Part shown: piece by piece, positions 26,204 to 35,907 of the stretch
Numbering within the stretch: the first letter of the stretch is position 1
How the letters are laid out: every line of letters starts with the position of its first letter
Assembly: GCA_030425685.1 (NCBI GenBank)
Contig: JAUIAD010000003.1
Span: 1 to 64,000, forward strand
Reading direction: 5' to 3'
DNA length: 64,000 nt
Origin: Gammaproteobacteria bacterium
GTDB taxonomy: Bacteria; Pseudomonadota; Gammaproteobacteria; Coxiellales; Coxiellaceae
The notes under the pieces: generated by a model
What the model saw: the letters and a program-made list of their open reading frames with translations, nothing else
What the model was told of the DNA's origin: nothing
Database searches by the model: none
Position numbers and translations under genes: made by a program

Positions 26204-26647
26204 TCAATATAAATCTAGTTGGCGAATCATTTCCATCGAAAAGCCACGTTGTAATAAAAATCTACACTGCTTAGCATAGCTTTTGGCATCTACAGGGCGC
26301 TGACCATGATACTTTTTCTCCCAAACGTTGAGCAAGTTATCATACCAAATTTCAGGATCGCTGGGTAAATATTGATCTATCAGCTGAGCAGAGACCCCTC
26401 TTTGCTCCAACTCTTTTTCAATACGGATGGGACCATAGCCAGATTGCAATCGGCTAGCAACATAGGACTCAGCATAACGGGCATCAGACTGCAGGCCTTC
26501 TGCCGTTAAGGTAAACAGCACCTCTTCTAGCTGGTCTGTCGCAGCGTCAAGACCAGCTAAATTTTTGCCTAACTTGTGCTTAAGTTCAGCACGAGAATGT
26601 TCACGCCGGGCCAGCAGGTCCAGCGCTTTATTTCGAAGGCTTTCCAT
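26204..26647 (-). CDS. recX: regulatory protein RecX
   Basis: 147 residues with the three-helix repeats of RecX: ALDLLARREHSRAELKHKL, then DARYAESYVASRLQSGYGPIRIEKELEQRGV, and a last repeat with YAKQCRFLLQRGF. RecX binds RecA filaments and limits them. The ATG overlaps the last base of the recA stop codon, so the two are translationally coupled and share a transcript. Typical length and position. Confidence 0.93.
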   Translation of the reverse strand: MESLRNKALDLLARREHSRAELKHKLGKNLAGLDAATDQLEEVLFTLTAEGLQSDARYAESYVASRLQSGYGPIRIEKELEQRGVSAQLIDQYLPSDPEIWYDNLLNVWEKKYHGQRPVDAKSYAKQCRFLLQRGFSMEMIRQLDLY

Positions 26648-27678
26648 TAAGCTTCAACATGCTCCTCGTCTTTTTGAGCAGCACCTTCCGCATCAGGTAA
26701 TAATTGTGCACGGATCTGTGCTTCAATCTCTTCTGCCATAGCGGGGTTATCTTTCAAGTATTGACGCACATTGTCTTTACCTTGACCGATACGATCACCG
26801 TTATAACTATACCAAGCGCCAGCTTTATCAACGATGCCTTGCTTAACGCCTAAGGTAATCAACTCACCTTCGCGTGAAATACCCTGTCCGTACAAGATTT
26901 CAAATTCAACTTGACGAAATGGTGGTGCAACCTTATTTTTCACCACTTTAACACGTGTTTCATTACCTAAAATCTCATCACCCTTCTTGATCGCACCTGT
27001 GCGACGAATATCCAAACGTACTGATGAATAGAATTTTAGTGCATTACCACCGGTTGTTGTCTCTGGGTTACCAAACATCACACCAATTTTCATGCGAATT
27101 TGGTTGATAAAGATAACTAAGGTATTTGATTTTTTGATATTTGCTGTTAGTTTTCGCAACGCTTGTGACATCAAACGTGCTTGCAAGCCCATATGCGAAT
27201 CACCCATATCGCCTTCAATTTCAGCACGTGGGGTTAAAGCCGCAACAGAATCGACAACAACAACATCAACAGCACCAGAACGTACTAACATATCAGTAAT
27301 TTCTAAACCTTGCTCGCCGGTATCTGGCTGAGAAACCAACAACTCTTCAACATCAACGCCTAATTTTTCCGCATAAACAGGATCCAAGGCATGCTCAGCA
27401 TCAACAAACGCAGCGGTACCACCAGACTTCTGACAAGCAGCAATAATTTGTAATGTTAACGTTGTTTTACCGGATGCTTCCGGGCCGTAAATTTCAATCA
27501 CACGCCCACGCGGTAAGCCGCCGACACCTAGAGCAATATCTAACCCTAACGATCCCGTTGAAATAACTTCAATATCACGACTAGCACCAGAATCGCCTAA
27601 GCGCATAACAGATCCTTTACCGAACTGCTTTTCAATCTGTGATAACGCAGCGCCTAATGCTTTATCTTTATCTCCCAT
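26647..27678 (-). CDS. recA: recombinase RecA
   Basis: 343 residues. Walker [10 protein letters not shown] near 65-73, Walker [14 protein letters not shown]-binding loops around [11 protein letters not shown] and [14 protein letters not shown], and an acidic C-terminal tail. It drives homologous recombination and repair and could trigger cleavage of the ICE S24-type repressor. AGG-type site GAGGAG 6 bases before the ATG. In the 77 bases upstream I found no CTG-N10-CAG LexA box, which agrees with the absence of LexA in Legionella and Coxiella. Confidence 0.98.
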   Translation of the reverse strand: MGDKDKALGAALSQIEKQFGKGSVMRLGDSGASRDIEVISTGSLGLDIALGVGGLPRGRVIEIYGPEASGKTTLTLQIIAACQKSGGTAAFVDAEHALDPVYAEKLGVDVEELLVSQPDTGEQGLEITDMLVRSGAVDVVVVDSVAALTPRAEIEGDMGDSHMGLQARLMSQALRKLTANIKKSNTLVIFINQIRMKIGVMFGNPETTTGGNALKFYSSVRLDIRRTGAIKKGDEILGNETRVKVVKNKVAPPFRQVEFEILYGQGISREGELITLGVKQGIVDKAGAWYSYNGDRIGQGKDNVRQYLKDNPAMAEEIEAQIRAQLLPDAEGAAQKDEEHVEA

Positions 27679-27755
27679 TACTGCTCCTCAATAATATAAA
27701 TTCTAAACACAAAATTTTCATTATTATTTCATAAATTCTCGCGCAACGCATACCG

Positions 27756-28253
27756 TTATTTGCTAACAAATTCTAATGCCCATGCTAAAGCAAACATAAC
27801 TGCTTCATGACGAATTGATTGTCGCCCACTGGAAAAATGCATTTTACGGCACTCGCAATGTCCATTTCTAACGCCCAAACCAAACCAAACCGTCCCTACA
27901 GGTTTATTTTTTGTACCACCTGAAGGGCCAGCAATTCCAGTTATACTTAAAGTTATATCGGCATCACTATGATTAATAGCGCCCATCGCCATTTCATAAG
28001 CAGTTTCTTTGCTGACCGCACCATATTCATCTAAAACAGAAGGTTTAACGCCCAACATTTCGACTTTCGATTGATTACTATAAGAAACAAAACCACGATC
28101 AAACCATTGCGAACTACCCGGCACATCAGTAATTGTTTCCGCCAACTGTCCACCAGTGCAAGATTCTGCTAACACCAACTTCCAACCCTTACTTAACAAA
28201 GCTGCGCCAAGTTTTTGACTCATTTGATATTTATTCTCAGCCACGAAACTCAC
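27756..28253 (-). CDS. pncC: CinA-like C-terminal domain protein (PncC-type nicotinamide-nucleotide amidase)
   Basis: 165 residues, equal to the stand-alone CinA C-terminal domain: LAESCTGGQLAETITDVPGSSQWFDRGFVSYSNQSKVEMLGV, then a GIAGPSGGTKNKPVGTVWFG motif near 108-128. Members hydrolyse nicotinamide mononucleotide to nicotinic acid mononucleotide in the pyridine nucleotide cycle. The molybdopterin-binding CinA N-terminal half is absent, as usual for pncC. It lies just upstream of recA on the same strand, the common cinA-recA-recX order. Confidence 0.9.
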   Translation of the reverse strand: MSFVAENKYQMSQKLGAALLSKGWKLVLAESCTGGQLAETITDVPGSSQWFDRGFVSYSNQSKVEMLGVKPSVLDEYGAVSKETAYEMAMGAINHSDADITLSITGIAGPSGGTKNKPVGTVWFGLGVRNGHCECRKMHFSSGRQSIRHEAVMFALAWALEFVSK

Positions 28254-28346
28254 CTTCTGTATTAGTTCTAGAAACCAACATAATAACAGTTATGGCAGTA
28301 AGAGGTAATGGGATTAGAATGGACATAGAGCAACCTATTTTATAAT

Positions 28347-28521
28347 AGGAGTTTCGCACAAGCGCGAAACAAAACAAATCCCGATGGGGATTTTCAAGGG
28401 GAGAATTGGGGTTCTCCCCTTGAATCGCACCCTAACGGGCACAGGCCGTCCATGCGAGCTAGTCTCGCATAGGCGAAATACAACCAGGAAGAAGGTTTGC
28501 ACTGAAAGTGCGGAACTCCTG
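28347..28521. repeat. multi-hairpin repeat element, copy 1
   Basis: 175 bases in the 414-base gap between pncC and mutS. It is almost identical over most of its length to copy 2 at 49823-49980. Order of hairpins: GTTTCGC/GCGAAAC (28351-28370), AAATCCC/GGGATTT (28376-28393), TCAAGGGGAGAA/TTCTCCCCTTGA (28394-28423), ATGCGAG/CTCGCAT (28452-28470) and GCACT/AGTGC (about 28499-28511). The ends AGGAGTTTCGCAC and GTGCGGAACTCCT form an imperfect terminal inverted repeat. Compared with copy 2 it carries about 18 extra bases after the third hairpin. The rest of the gap holds no supported gene. Confidence 0.85.
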
Positions 28522-28667
28522 TGTAAAACAGAAATATCCGACACACAATACATCTTGCCTATTGAAATCATTCAACTAGTCGGGCGGAAGAGACACCACA
28601 ACATTAACAAACCAAAAAAACTCAGGTAAACTTTCGAGCTTCTTGGCATTCTTTACAAGGTTTACTG

Positions 28668-31265
28668 ATGACAACAACACCCACCGACACTGAACAGCCG
28701 TTGACTGAACAAAAATTAGCTCAGCATACACCGATGATGCGTCAATATCTACGCATTAAAGCCGAGCACCCTGATTTGCTGGTGTTTTATCGCATGGGTG
28801 ACTTTTATGAACTATTTTTTAACGATGCTATTCGAGCGGCTGAACTATTAAATATTACCTTAACTAAACGTGGTCAGTCAGCGGGTAAGCCAATACCCAT
28901 GGCTGGTGTGCCCTTTCATGCAGCTGAAGGCTACTTAGCAAAACTGGTTAAGTTAGGTGAGTCTATTGCTATTTGTGAACAAGTCGGCGACCCGGCAACA
29001 ACAAAAGGCCCGGTGGCACGTGAAGTCACAAGAATTGTTACACCGGGCACCGTAACAGATGAAGCCTTATTAGAAGAACGCCAAGACAGTTTATTAATGG
29101 TTATTCATCAAGAAAAAAATAATTTTGGTATCGCATTATTAGATATTTCCAGCGGTCGTTTTATCATTCAAGAAATAGCAAGCGATGAAGCACTACAAGC
29201 TGAAATAGAACGGTTAAAACCGGCAGAAATTTTAATCAGTGAAGATGCAGCTTTAGATTATTTATCACCTAAGCTCACCATGAAACGTCGCCCTCCTTGG
29301 GAATTTGAATTAAGCACGGCTAATTCTTTATTATGCCAGCAGTTTAATACCAAAGATTTAAGTGGGTTTGGCGTAGAGCATTTAAAGAAAGCAATCTGTG
29401 CAGCCGGTTGTTTATTACAATATGTAAAATACACCCAGCGCAGTGCCCTACCCCATATTCACAGCATAAAGTCAGAAGAAAATAGCCAAGCGATTTTATT
29501 AGACGCGGCAACACGACGTAACCTTGAATTAACCACAAATTTAAAAGGTAGTAACGAACATACACTGGCTTGGGTGCTGGATAAAACCTCAACGCCAATG
29601 GGTGGCCGCCTCCTGCGTCGCTGGATTAATCGCCCCTTACGTGATCAAACAGCCTTGCAGCAAAGGCTAAAAGCCATCAACACTATTTTACAAGCAAATA
29701 GTTATAGTGAAATACAGTCTATTTTCCGCGGCATGGGCGATCTAGAGCGCATTCTTGCTCGCGTTGCTTTACGCTCAGCTCGACCACGTGACCTAGTGCA
29801 GTTAAGACAAACACTGGGGTTATTCCCTGAGCTTAGACAACAATTAACAACACTAAGCAGCAGTGACCTGTTAACAAATTTAAGCAATGATATTGGTGAT
29901 TTTCAACATTTACATACGCTATTAACACAAGCCCTTATTGAAAACCCGCCGGCCGTTATACGTGATGGTGGCGTTCTCGCTGATGGCTATGATAAAGAAC
30001 TCGACGAGCTGCGTGCTTTAAGCAACAATAGCTCACAATATTTAATTGACCTTGAACAACGCGAACGCGAACGCACCAAAATTGCAACTTTAAAAGTTGG
30101 CTATAATCGCGTGCATGGTTATTATATTGAAATGAGTCGCGCTCAAGCTGCACAAGCACCCGATGATTATATTCGCCGACAAACCTTAAAAAATGTTGAG
30201 CGTTATATTACGCCTGAGCTAAAAACTTTTGAAGAAAAGGTACTAAGTAGTCGTGCAAAAGCATTAGCGCGTGAAAAAGCACTCTATGAAAAGCTATTGG
30301 AACATTTAATTCGCTATCTAACCCCATTACAACAAGCAGCAACAGCTTGTGCAACACTCGATGCGCTTAACAATTTAGCGGAGCGCGCTGAAAGTTTAAA
30401 CCTAACCCAACCACAATTTAGTAACGACCCAGGTATTCATATCGAGGCTGGGCGACACCCAGTGGTCGAGCAAGTTATGGATAGTCCCTTTATACCTAAT
30501 AATACAGAGTTAAATAATAATAGGCGCATGCTACTGATTACTGGGCCGAATATGGGTGGTAAATCAACCTATATGCGGCAAACGGCGTTAATTACATTAA
30601 TGGCTTATATCGGTAGTTACGTGCCGGCAAATTCGGCAACACTAGGCCCTGTTGACAGAATTTTTACGCGTATTGGCGCTGCTGATGATCTCGCCAGTGG
30701 GCGTTCGACCTTTATGGTAGAAATGACTGAGACTGCTAACATCCTCCATAATGCGACAGAAAATAGTTTAGTATTAATGGATGAGGTGGGTCGCGGCACA
30801 TCAACATTTGATGGGTTATCATTAGCCTTTGCCGCGGCGGAACATTTAGCAAAAGTATCTCGCGCTTTTACGCTTTTTGCCACTCATTATTTTGAACTAA
30901 CTACATTACCACAAGAAATTAGCACTATTTATAATGTGCACCTCGATGCGGCTGAACATGGCGAGCAAATTGTTTTTATGCATGCATTAAAAGATGGGCC
31001 GGCGAATAAAAGCTACGGGCTACAAGTGGCTAAATTAGCCGGCGTGCCTGCGAGTGTTATTTCGCAAGCTAAAGTTAAACTCGCCTCTTTAGAAAATCAC
31101 TCGACGACAGCGACTATAACTAGACCAGAGACACCAGCGCAAATAGAATTATTTCCGCAAGAGCCAAACCCTGCATTATTGGAGCTTGAAAAAATCAATC
31201 CTGACGATTTAACGCCGAGAGAAGGCTTGGATCTTCTTTATCGGTTAAAAAAATTGTTGGTGTAG
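28668..31265 (+). CDS. mutS: DNA mismatch repair protein MutS
   Basis: 865 residues. The N-terminal mismatch-recognition domain contains [14 protein letters not shown] (with the Phe-x-Glu motif). Connector, core and clamp domains follow. The ABC ATPase has Walker [10 protein letters not shown] near 625 and Walker [16 protein letters not shown] near 703. A C-terminal tail ([31 protein letters not shown]) carries the tetramerisation segment. It finds mismatches and recruits MutL. AAGG lies 9 bases before the ATG. An imperfect stem (31267-31284 with 31305-31322) follows the stop and may act as a weak terminator. Confidence 0.97.
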   Translation: MTTTPTDTEQPLTEQKLAQHTPMMRQYLRIKAEHPDLLVFYRMGDFYELFFNDAIRAAELLNITLTKRGQSAGKPIPMAGVPFHAAEGYLAKLVKLGESIAICEQVGDPATTKGPVAREVTRIVTPGTVTDEALLEERQDSLLMVIHQEKNNFGIALLDISSGRFIIQEIASDEALQAEIERLKPAEILISEDAALDYLSPKLTMKRRPPWEFELSTANSLLCQQFNTKDLSGFGVEHLKKAICAAGCLLQYVKYTQRSALPHIHSIKSEENSQAILLDAATRRNLELTTNLKGSNEHTLAWVLDKTSTPMGGRLLRRWINRPLRDQTALQQRLKAINTILQANSYSEIQSIFRGMGDLERILARVALRSARPRDLVQLRQTLGLFPELRQQLTTLSSSDLLTNLSNDIGDFQHLHTLLTQALIENPPAVIRDGGVLADGYDKELDELRALSNNSSQYLIDLEQRERERTKIATLKVGYNRVHGYYIEMSRAQAAQAPDDYIRRQTLKNVERYITPELKTFEEKVLSSRAKALAREKALYEKLLEHLIRYLTPLQQAATACATLDALNNLAERAESLNLTQPQFSNDPGIHIEAGRHPVVEQVMDSPFIPNNTELNNNRRMLLITGPNMGGKSTYMRQTALITLMAYIGSYVPANSATLGPVDRIFTRIGAADDLASGRSTFMVEMTETANILHNATENSLVLMDEVGRGTSTFDGLSLAFAAAEHLAKVSRAFTLFATHYFELTTLPQEISTIYNVHLDAAEHGEQIVFMHALKDGPANKSYGLQVAKLAGVPASVISQAKVKLASLENHSTTATITRPETPAQIELFPQEPNPALLELEKINPDDLTPREGLDLLYRLKKLLV

Positions 31266-31361
31266 ACCTACGCGCAAAACTCATTTGAAACAGAAGATGC
31301 ACCTATGAGCTTTGTGCGCAGGACCATTAGCAAAGGGGGATTACCCTAGACCGATCTATCA

Positions 31362-32714
31362 CTACAACCTCACGCCACTCTTTTTACTTGTGGTTGTAAT
31401 TTTTGGTAACGATTTTCCACCCGATGTTTTGCTTGAAAATATGCTTAAAATCGAATAAGGAAAATGTTTTCCTGAATGCCATTTGGGTTTGATTTTATTT
31501 TTTTTCTTGATTGATGAGAAAGATGGCAGCGGCACGCTAGCTGACCTTTTCTTAACAACAGGTTTATTACTTGTTGGTAAAGGACATGAAGAACGATTTT
31601 TACTTAAGGATTTTACTTCTGGGAGCTTCACTACACTTTGCTTGCGCCATAATGTTGGCATAGCTGCAATATCGCTACTATACTTCCTTTGCACCAGCGC
31701 CCCAGGGAAATTTATATTAGTCGCAAAAAGTTTATCTAACTTTTCAGGCGAGGTTACTGTTAGAGACTCTTTAAAAAAATTAACTAACTTACCCAACCAT
31801 AAAAACAATTGCGCCAGTGTAGCATCGTCGCCAAGAATTAATCGCCCTTCCCTTATATATCTCATATAAGCTCTTAAACGCTTTTTATATTTATCAATAA
31901 CATCTACATAGCTGCTTAAATTTACTTTAACACCTAGTGAATCCACAGTAATAACATTCTCACGAATACCAGATATTACATTGACTAGATCATTCATTAT
32001 TTTTAGTGCTGAATTGAAAAATATTTTTTCCTTAGCCGCAACATAGACCTTATCTACATCAGCATTAAAAAATCTTGCTAATCGCTCAAGGTGCGCAAGA
32101 TAATTTGACTTTACACTGTCATCTTTTATAAGACAAAAGCGATAAGCTCTCATTTCGCTGATGGCAATATCTCTTTGCGCCATACTATGACCATCATCCA
32201 CTTTTCTTGCAGCAATCAGATACCAGGTTCTTTGCAAGATACTGTCTGCATTTTCCCTCTCTGATTCTAACCTAACAAGATCCTCATGCGCCTCAAGTGC
32301 TGTTAATCTTAGCTGCTCATTACTAGAGTGTATAAGTGCAAAATAATACAAAACATCGCTAATCTGGCGACGAAAAATATCCTTATTTTTATTTTTGCAA
32401 TGCTTTCGTATAAAATTTTCGTAATAAATTTGCAACTGATTTCCGTCGAATTGATCTGTCTGGCTTGTGCTATTGGTAGAGGTTGTGTTGATAGAATATG
32501 AATATTCGCCGCTATAACTAGAAAAATCGCATGCCGCACTATCTAAATACTTTTCCACCCTATGATAAAACCTTACCACACAAGAGCGCACCGTTGGCGC
32601 AACACCATCCTCAATTTGCATTTTGTCAATCGCTATTGCAACTGTGTTAAACTGTAGCTGCGCTTCTTTTTTTAAAAATTGATCCGTATCTTTTTCTTCT
32701 TTAAGAGTAGTCAT
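31362..32714 (-). CDS. hypothetical protein with a basic, Ser/Lys-rich C-terminal tail; effector-like
   Basis: About 450 residues from the ATG at 32714, which has AAGGAG 7 bases upstream (the frame extends to 32753 without a site). The first 340 residues are predominantly helical and charged. From about 370 the sequence is Lys-, Ser- and Pro-rich (KKRSASVPLPSFSSIKKKNKIKPKWHSGKHF) to a short basic end. No catalytic motif, signal peptide or clear membrane segment. The basic tail could bind nucleic acid or serve as a nuclear targeting signal in a host cell. Such proteins between housekeeping genes are common in Legionellales, but an effector role is inference. Confidence 0.65.
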   Translation of the reverse strand: MTTLKEEKDTDQFLKKEAQLQFNTVAIAIDKMQIEDGVAPTVRSCVVRFYHRVEKYLDSAACDFSSYSGEYSYSINTTSTNSTSQTDQFDGNQLQIYYENFIRKHCKNKNKDIFRRQISDVLYYFALIHSSNEQLRLTALEAHEDLVRLESERENADSILQRTWYLIAARKVDDGHSMAQRDIAISEMRAYRFCLIKDDSVKSNYLAHLERLARFFNADVDKVYVAAKEKIFFNSALKIMNDLVNVISGIRENVITVDSLGVKVNLSSYVDVIDKYKKRLRAYMRYIREGRLILGDDATLAQLFLWLGKLVNFFKESLTVTSPEKLDKLFATNINFPGALVQRKYSSDIAAMPTLWRKQSVVKLPEVKSLSKNRSSCPLPTSNKPVVKKRSASVPLPSFSSIKKKNKIKPKWHSGKHFPYSILSIFSSKTSGGKSLPKITTTSKKSGVRL

Positions 32715-32867
32715 TGATAGCTCCTTAACAATGCACGCAAAAGTGGTAAGCAAAAATATTTGCTGATGAGAACCTTAAATAGTGCAGCTAATGTATCACG
32801 ACAAAGTTAAAAACAAAAAGATAGGTAGTTAAAAAAATTAGGTCTAATTATATGAGTGTCGTCTAAG

Positions 32868-32888
32868 CCCGGCAGATTTACTGCCGGG
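32868..32888. terminator. hairpin, possible terminator
   Basis: CCCGGCAG and CTGCCGGG pair as a perfect 8-bp stem with a five-base ATTTA loop. On plus a T run follows about 11 bases later; on minus none follows. It lies at the 3' end of the lemA remnant and may stop rluB-region transcription or be a dispersed repeat. Confidence 0.4.
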
Positions 32889-32910
32889 AATAAGGATTTT
32901 TTTATGCGGC

Positions 32911-33180
32911 TTAGATTTGTTTTGGCTGCATATTCCAAAGCTTGACGGTGTTTTTCGCCATCACATCACAAGCAAATAATTCTTGATGCTGAATAGCAAA
33001 CATTCGACTAATAACCACGGTTGGAAATGAACGAATAAACACATTAAACGTATTAACAGCAGCATTATACATTGAGCGTTGATCAAGAATTTTTTGTTCG
33101 CTCTTATCAAGCTCTGCCATCAGGCTGGTAATGGTATTATCTGCTTTAAGATCGGGGTAAGCTTCAAAAGTTGCTTTACG
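32911..33180 (-). pseudogene. LemA C-terminal remnant
   Basis: An open stretch of about 90 codons reads KATFEAYPDLKADNTITSLMAELDKSEQKI then RSMYNAAVNTFNVFIRSFPTVVISRMF, which matches the last half of LemA-family membrane-anchored proteins (typical YPDLKAN...ELxxTENKI...YNxxVxxYNxxIxxFPxxxxA). The N-terminal membrane anchor and first half are missing: the match begins directly against the rluB stop codon, only 3 bases away, and there is no start before the internal ATG at 33120. This is therefore a fused or deleted remnant left after a rearrangement. Confidence 0.75.
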
Positions 33181-33183
33181 CTA

Positions 33184-33924
33184 TTACGGCGTATCAGCGA
33201 CTGATAAGCTCTGAATCTGCTCGTTATTTAGCTCAAGCCAGGCGCCTGGGCGTAGCGACTTGGGTAAAAAGACAGGTCCGAAACGAACGCGTTTTAAGCG
33301 ACTAACTTTTAGATTTTGCGATTCCCATAAGCGACGTACGACGCGATTGCGGCCCTCGACAACAACAACATGAAACCAGCGATTAGCGGCGCCATCGCCA
33401 CCGGCCTCGACTAAGTCTTCAAAACGAGCTTTGCCATCTTCTAGGTTGACGCCTTGCGTTAGGCGTTTTGTAATGTCGGGGGTTACATCTCCTAAAACAC
33501 GGACTGCGTATTCGCGTTCTACTTGCGCGGAGGGGTGCATTAGTTGGTTTGCTAATTCACCGTCGTTGGTAAATAGCAATAAGCCTGAGGTATTAATATC
33601 TAAACGACCTATATTGACCCAGCGTCCTTCTCTTATAGGCGGCAAAGCGTCAAATACAGTTTCTCGGCCTTCAGGATCTGAGCGAGTGCAAATAACACCG
33701 ACGGGTTTGTGATAAATGATGACCCGTGACTTTACGGCATGTGAAACTCGGCGACAGGGTTCTCCATCGATGGCTAATTGGTCTTTTGCGCTTACGCGAG
33801 CGCCTATTTTGGCGATTTCGCCATTAACGGAGATTTTGCCTTCTTGAATCCAGATCTCAATCTGGCGGCGCGAGCCGTAACCGGCCCTGGCTAGGACCTT
33901 TTGTATTTTCTCAGTTTTCATCAT
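33184..33924 (-). CDS. rluB: 23S rRNA pseudouridine synthase RluB
   Basis: 246 residues from the ATG at 33924 (overlapping the end of scpB); GTG at 33942 and ATG at 33921 are alternatives. An S4 RNA-binding domain ([30 protein letters not shown]) precedes the RsuA/RluB catalytic domain. That domain includes the catalytic aspartate motif [26 protein letters not shown] near 115-140. RluB modifies U2605-equivalent of 23S rRNA. RluE/RsuA are possible paralogues, but the scpAB-rluB operon context favours RluB. Confidence 0.9.
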   Translation of the reverse strand: MMKTEKIQKVLARAGYGSRRQIEIWIQEGKISVNGEIAKIGARVSAKDQLAIDGEPCRRVSHAVKSRVIIYHKPVGVICTRSDPEGRETVFDALPPIREGRWVNIGRLDINTSGLLLFTNDGELANQLMHPSAQVEREYAVRVLGDVTPDITKRLTQGVNLEDGKARFEDLVEAGGDGAANRWFHVVVVEGRNRVVRRLWESQNLKVSRLKRVRFGPVFLPKSLRPGAWLELNNEQIQSLSVADTP

Positions 33925-35074
33925 AACTTGCTGTGGCTTCACATAGTGTGCTGGTGGATGTTTCTTCAGTTTCTGCAGTTGTTGTGGTTTCTGTATTTTT
34001 TACCGTTTCTGCAGAGGCTGATGTTTCTGCGGGCGCAGCATGCTGCGCCCCTATGTCTGGGTTGGTGGTTTCTTCAACTTCTACCGCTTCTGCTGTTTCT
34101 GTTGTTTCTGCTGTTTCTGCCAGTTCCGCCGTTTCAACGTCTTCAGAAGTTTTTTCGGTCGTTGTGGCTTCTGTATTTTTTTCTGTTTCTGCAGGGGCCG
34201 ATGTTTCTGCGGGCGCAGCATGCTGCGCCCCTACGTCTGGGTTGGTGGTTTCTGTAGCTTCTACCATTTCTGCTGTTTCTGTGGTTTCTGCTTCTTCGGC
34301 CAGTTCTGCCGTTTCGACATCTTCAGAGGTTTTTTCGGTCGTTGTGGTTTCTGTATTTTTTTCTGTTTCTGCAGGGGCCGATGTTTCTGCGGGCGCAGCA
34401 TGCTGCGCCCCTACGTCTGGGTTGGTGGTTTCTGCAGTTTCGACATCTTCCGAGGTCTGTTCAGATTCTGCGGTTTCCTTTGGTGAGATCGCTAAGGAGA
34501 GTTGTTCGTTTAGTTTTTTCTCTGCTTCTTCTAGATTGGCAACTTCTGATAGTGGTGGTAAATCACTTAATTTTTGCAAATTGAAATAATCTAAAAATAC
34601 CTTTGTGGTACCAAATAAAGCTGGCTTGCCTGGCACATCGCGATGCCCTACTACTTTAATCCACTCTCGATCCTGCAAAATTTTTATAATGTTTGAACTA
34701 ACGGCAACACCACGCACTTCTTCAATCTCAGCACGAGTCACGGGTTGACGATAGGCGACCAAAGCCAAGGTCTCAAAAAGAGCGCGCGAGTATCGTGGCG
34801 GCTTTTTCTGCCATAACTTTTGCAACCAAGTACTGTATTTTTCACTGGCTTGAAAGCGATAACCACTAGCAACCTGCTGCAAATTAACCCCGCGGTCCTC
34901 ATAATCTTTTTCAATTTCAGCCAGCAGTGTTTTCATATCAGCAGCAGAAATATTTTTTCGACCATCAAATAACAATTGCAAACGGTCAATACTCAAAGGC
35001 TCCGTTGAGGAAAATAATGCCGCTTCAATAATCTGCTTACGATTGTCTTCGCTCACTTCACTCATTTCGCTCAT
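33911..35074 (-). CDS. scpB: segregation and condensation protein ScpB with a repeat-expanded C-terminal tail
   Basis: 387 residues from the ATG at 35074 (AAAGGA upstream), about twice the usual length. Residues 1-185 are the tandem winged-helix ScpB core ([17 protein letters not shown], then [29 protein letters not shown]). Residues from about 200 to the end are a Thr/Glu/Ala-rich acidic tail built mainly from a 60-residue repeat that includes [17 protein letters not shown]. ScpB works with ScpA and Smc as condensin in chromosome compaction. The repeat encodes the 20-bp genomic palindrome in frame; the tail is probably disordered. It lies between scpA and rluB. Confidence 0.92.
   Translation of the reverse strand: MSEMSEVSEDNRKQIIEAALFSSTEPLSIDRLQLLFDGRKNISAADMKTLLAEIEKDYEDRGVNLQQVASGYRFQASEKYSTWLQKLWQKKPPRYSRALFETLALVAYRQPVTRAEIEEVRGVAVSSNIIKILQDREWIKVVGHRDVPGKPALFGTTKVFLDYFNLQKLSDLPPLSEVANLEEAEKKLNEQLSLAISPKETAESEQTSEDVETAETTNPDVGAQHAAPAETSAPAETEKNTETTTTEKTSEDVETAELAEEAETTETAEMVEATETTNPDVGAQHAAPAETSAPAETEKNTEATTTEKTSEDVETAELAETAETTETAEAVEVEETTNPDIGAQHAAPAETSASAETVKNTETTTTAETEETSTSTLCEATASYDEN
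33981..34440. repeat. 180-bp tandem repeat inside scpB containing a genome-wide palindrome
   Basis: Units at 33981-34160, 34161-34340 and a partial one from 34341 to about 34440 are nearly identical with a period of exactly 180 bases, so the frame is kept (60 residues per unit). Each contains the palindrome GGGCGCAGCATGCTGCGCCC at 34031-34050, 34211-34230 and 34391-34410. The same palindrome, with the same flanks TTTGC or TCTGC and CTAC, occurs outside genes at 40186-40205 and 49770-49789. This indicates insertion of a repeat into scpB followed by unequal duplication. Confidence 0.9.
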
Positions 35075-35078
35075 ACCG

Positions 35079-35885
35079 TTATCCTTTAGCCTTAACATAA
35101 ATTGGCGCAAAAGGTTGCGCCTGCTGTAATTCTAATACCGATTGCCGAATAAGTTCTAAAATAGCAATAAATGTTACTACCACACCCATACGACCTTCTT
35201 CAACCGTAAATAATGATGCAAAAGGGGTAAAAGCATTTGCGGTGACCGTTGATAAGACAATAGACATCCGCTCACGAATGGAAAGAGGCTCGCGTTCAAT
35301 TTGATGCTTGCTAAATAATTTAGCGCGTTGCATAACATCACGCAAAGCGTTTAATAAATCACCTAACTCTATATCAGGATGGGCCACTGTCGATTCCATC
35401 GGCGGTGCCGTCGCAATCGCCACATAAGTATCACGCTCTAAGCGTGGTAATGCATCAAGATCCATCGCAGCTTTCTTATAGCGCTCGTACTCTTGTAACC
35501 GGCGGATCAACTCAGCACGTGGATCAGCTTCATCGTTAGCATCTTCGGACGGCGCCCGTGGCAATAGCATACGTGATTTAATTTCAGCAAGCATTGCCGC
35601 CATAACCAAATATTCACCGGCCAATTCCAAGTGCAAATGTTGCATAACTTCAACATACTCAACATACTGACGCGTAATCTCAACGATTGGAATATCTAAA
35701 ATATCAATGTTTTGTTTTTTGATAAGATAAAGCAATAAATCCAAAGGCCCCTGAAACGTCTCCAAAAAGACACGTAGAGCATCAGGTGGGATATATAAAT
35801 CGTCTGGTAGTTCGGATAAGGTTTCACCCTTAACCTTTATCTCCATCGTGGAGTTTATCTCTAGTTGATCTTGCATAAAGTGCAT
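35079..35885 (-). CDS. scpA: segregation and condensation protein ScpA
   Basis: 268 residues. Kleisin-like features: FQGPLDLLLYLIKKQNIDILDIPIVEITRQYVEYV at about 45-80, YLVMAAMLAEIKSRMLLP near 95-112, and a C-terminal winged helix with FIAILELIRQSVLELQQ. ScpA links the Smc heads and recruits ScpB. GAGG lies 4 bases before the ATG at 35885; the ATG three codons later is the alternative. Its end is four bases from the scpB start, and yciO lies just upstream, so the genes form a leftward operon. Confidence 0.94.
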   Translation of the reverse strand: MHFMQDQLEINSTMEIKVKGETLSELPDDLYIPPDALRVFLETFQGPLDLLLYLIKKQNIDILDIPIVEITRQYVEYVEVMQHLHLELAGEYLVMAAMLAEIKSRMLLPRAPSEDANDEADPRAELIRRLQEYERYKKAAMDLDALPRLERDTYVAIATAPPMESTVAHPDIELGDLLNALRDVMQRAKLFSKHQIEREPLSIRERMSIVLSTVTANAFTPFASLFTVEEGRMGVVVTFIAILELIRQSVLELQQAQPFAPIYVKAKG

Positions 35886-35907
35886 GATACCTCATGTACT
35901 CACTCGC

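Noticed and set aside
27679-27755. LexA (SOS) box in front of recA
   Set aside because: No CTG-N10-CAG pattern was found in the gap by reading both strands.
28384-28629. 81-residue plus-strand frame across hairpin element copy 1
   Set aside because: The same region in copy 2 does not keep the frame, and the DNA is explained by the hairpin structure.
33901-34589. Long plus-strand open frames over scpB (218, 148 and 118 residues)
   Set aside because: They are the antisense of the 180-bp repeat in scpB; repeats of length divisible by three keep all frames open. Biased composition (Ser/Val or Phe/Cys) confirms they are shadows.
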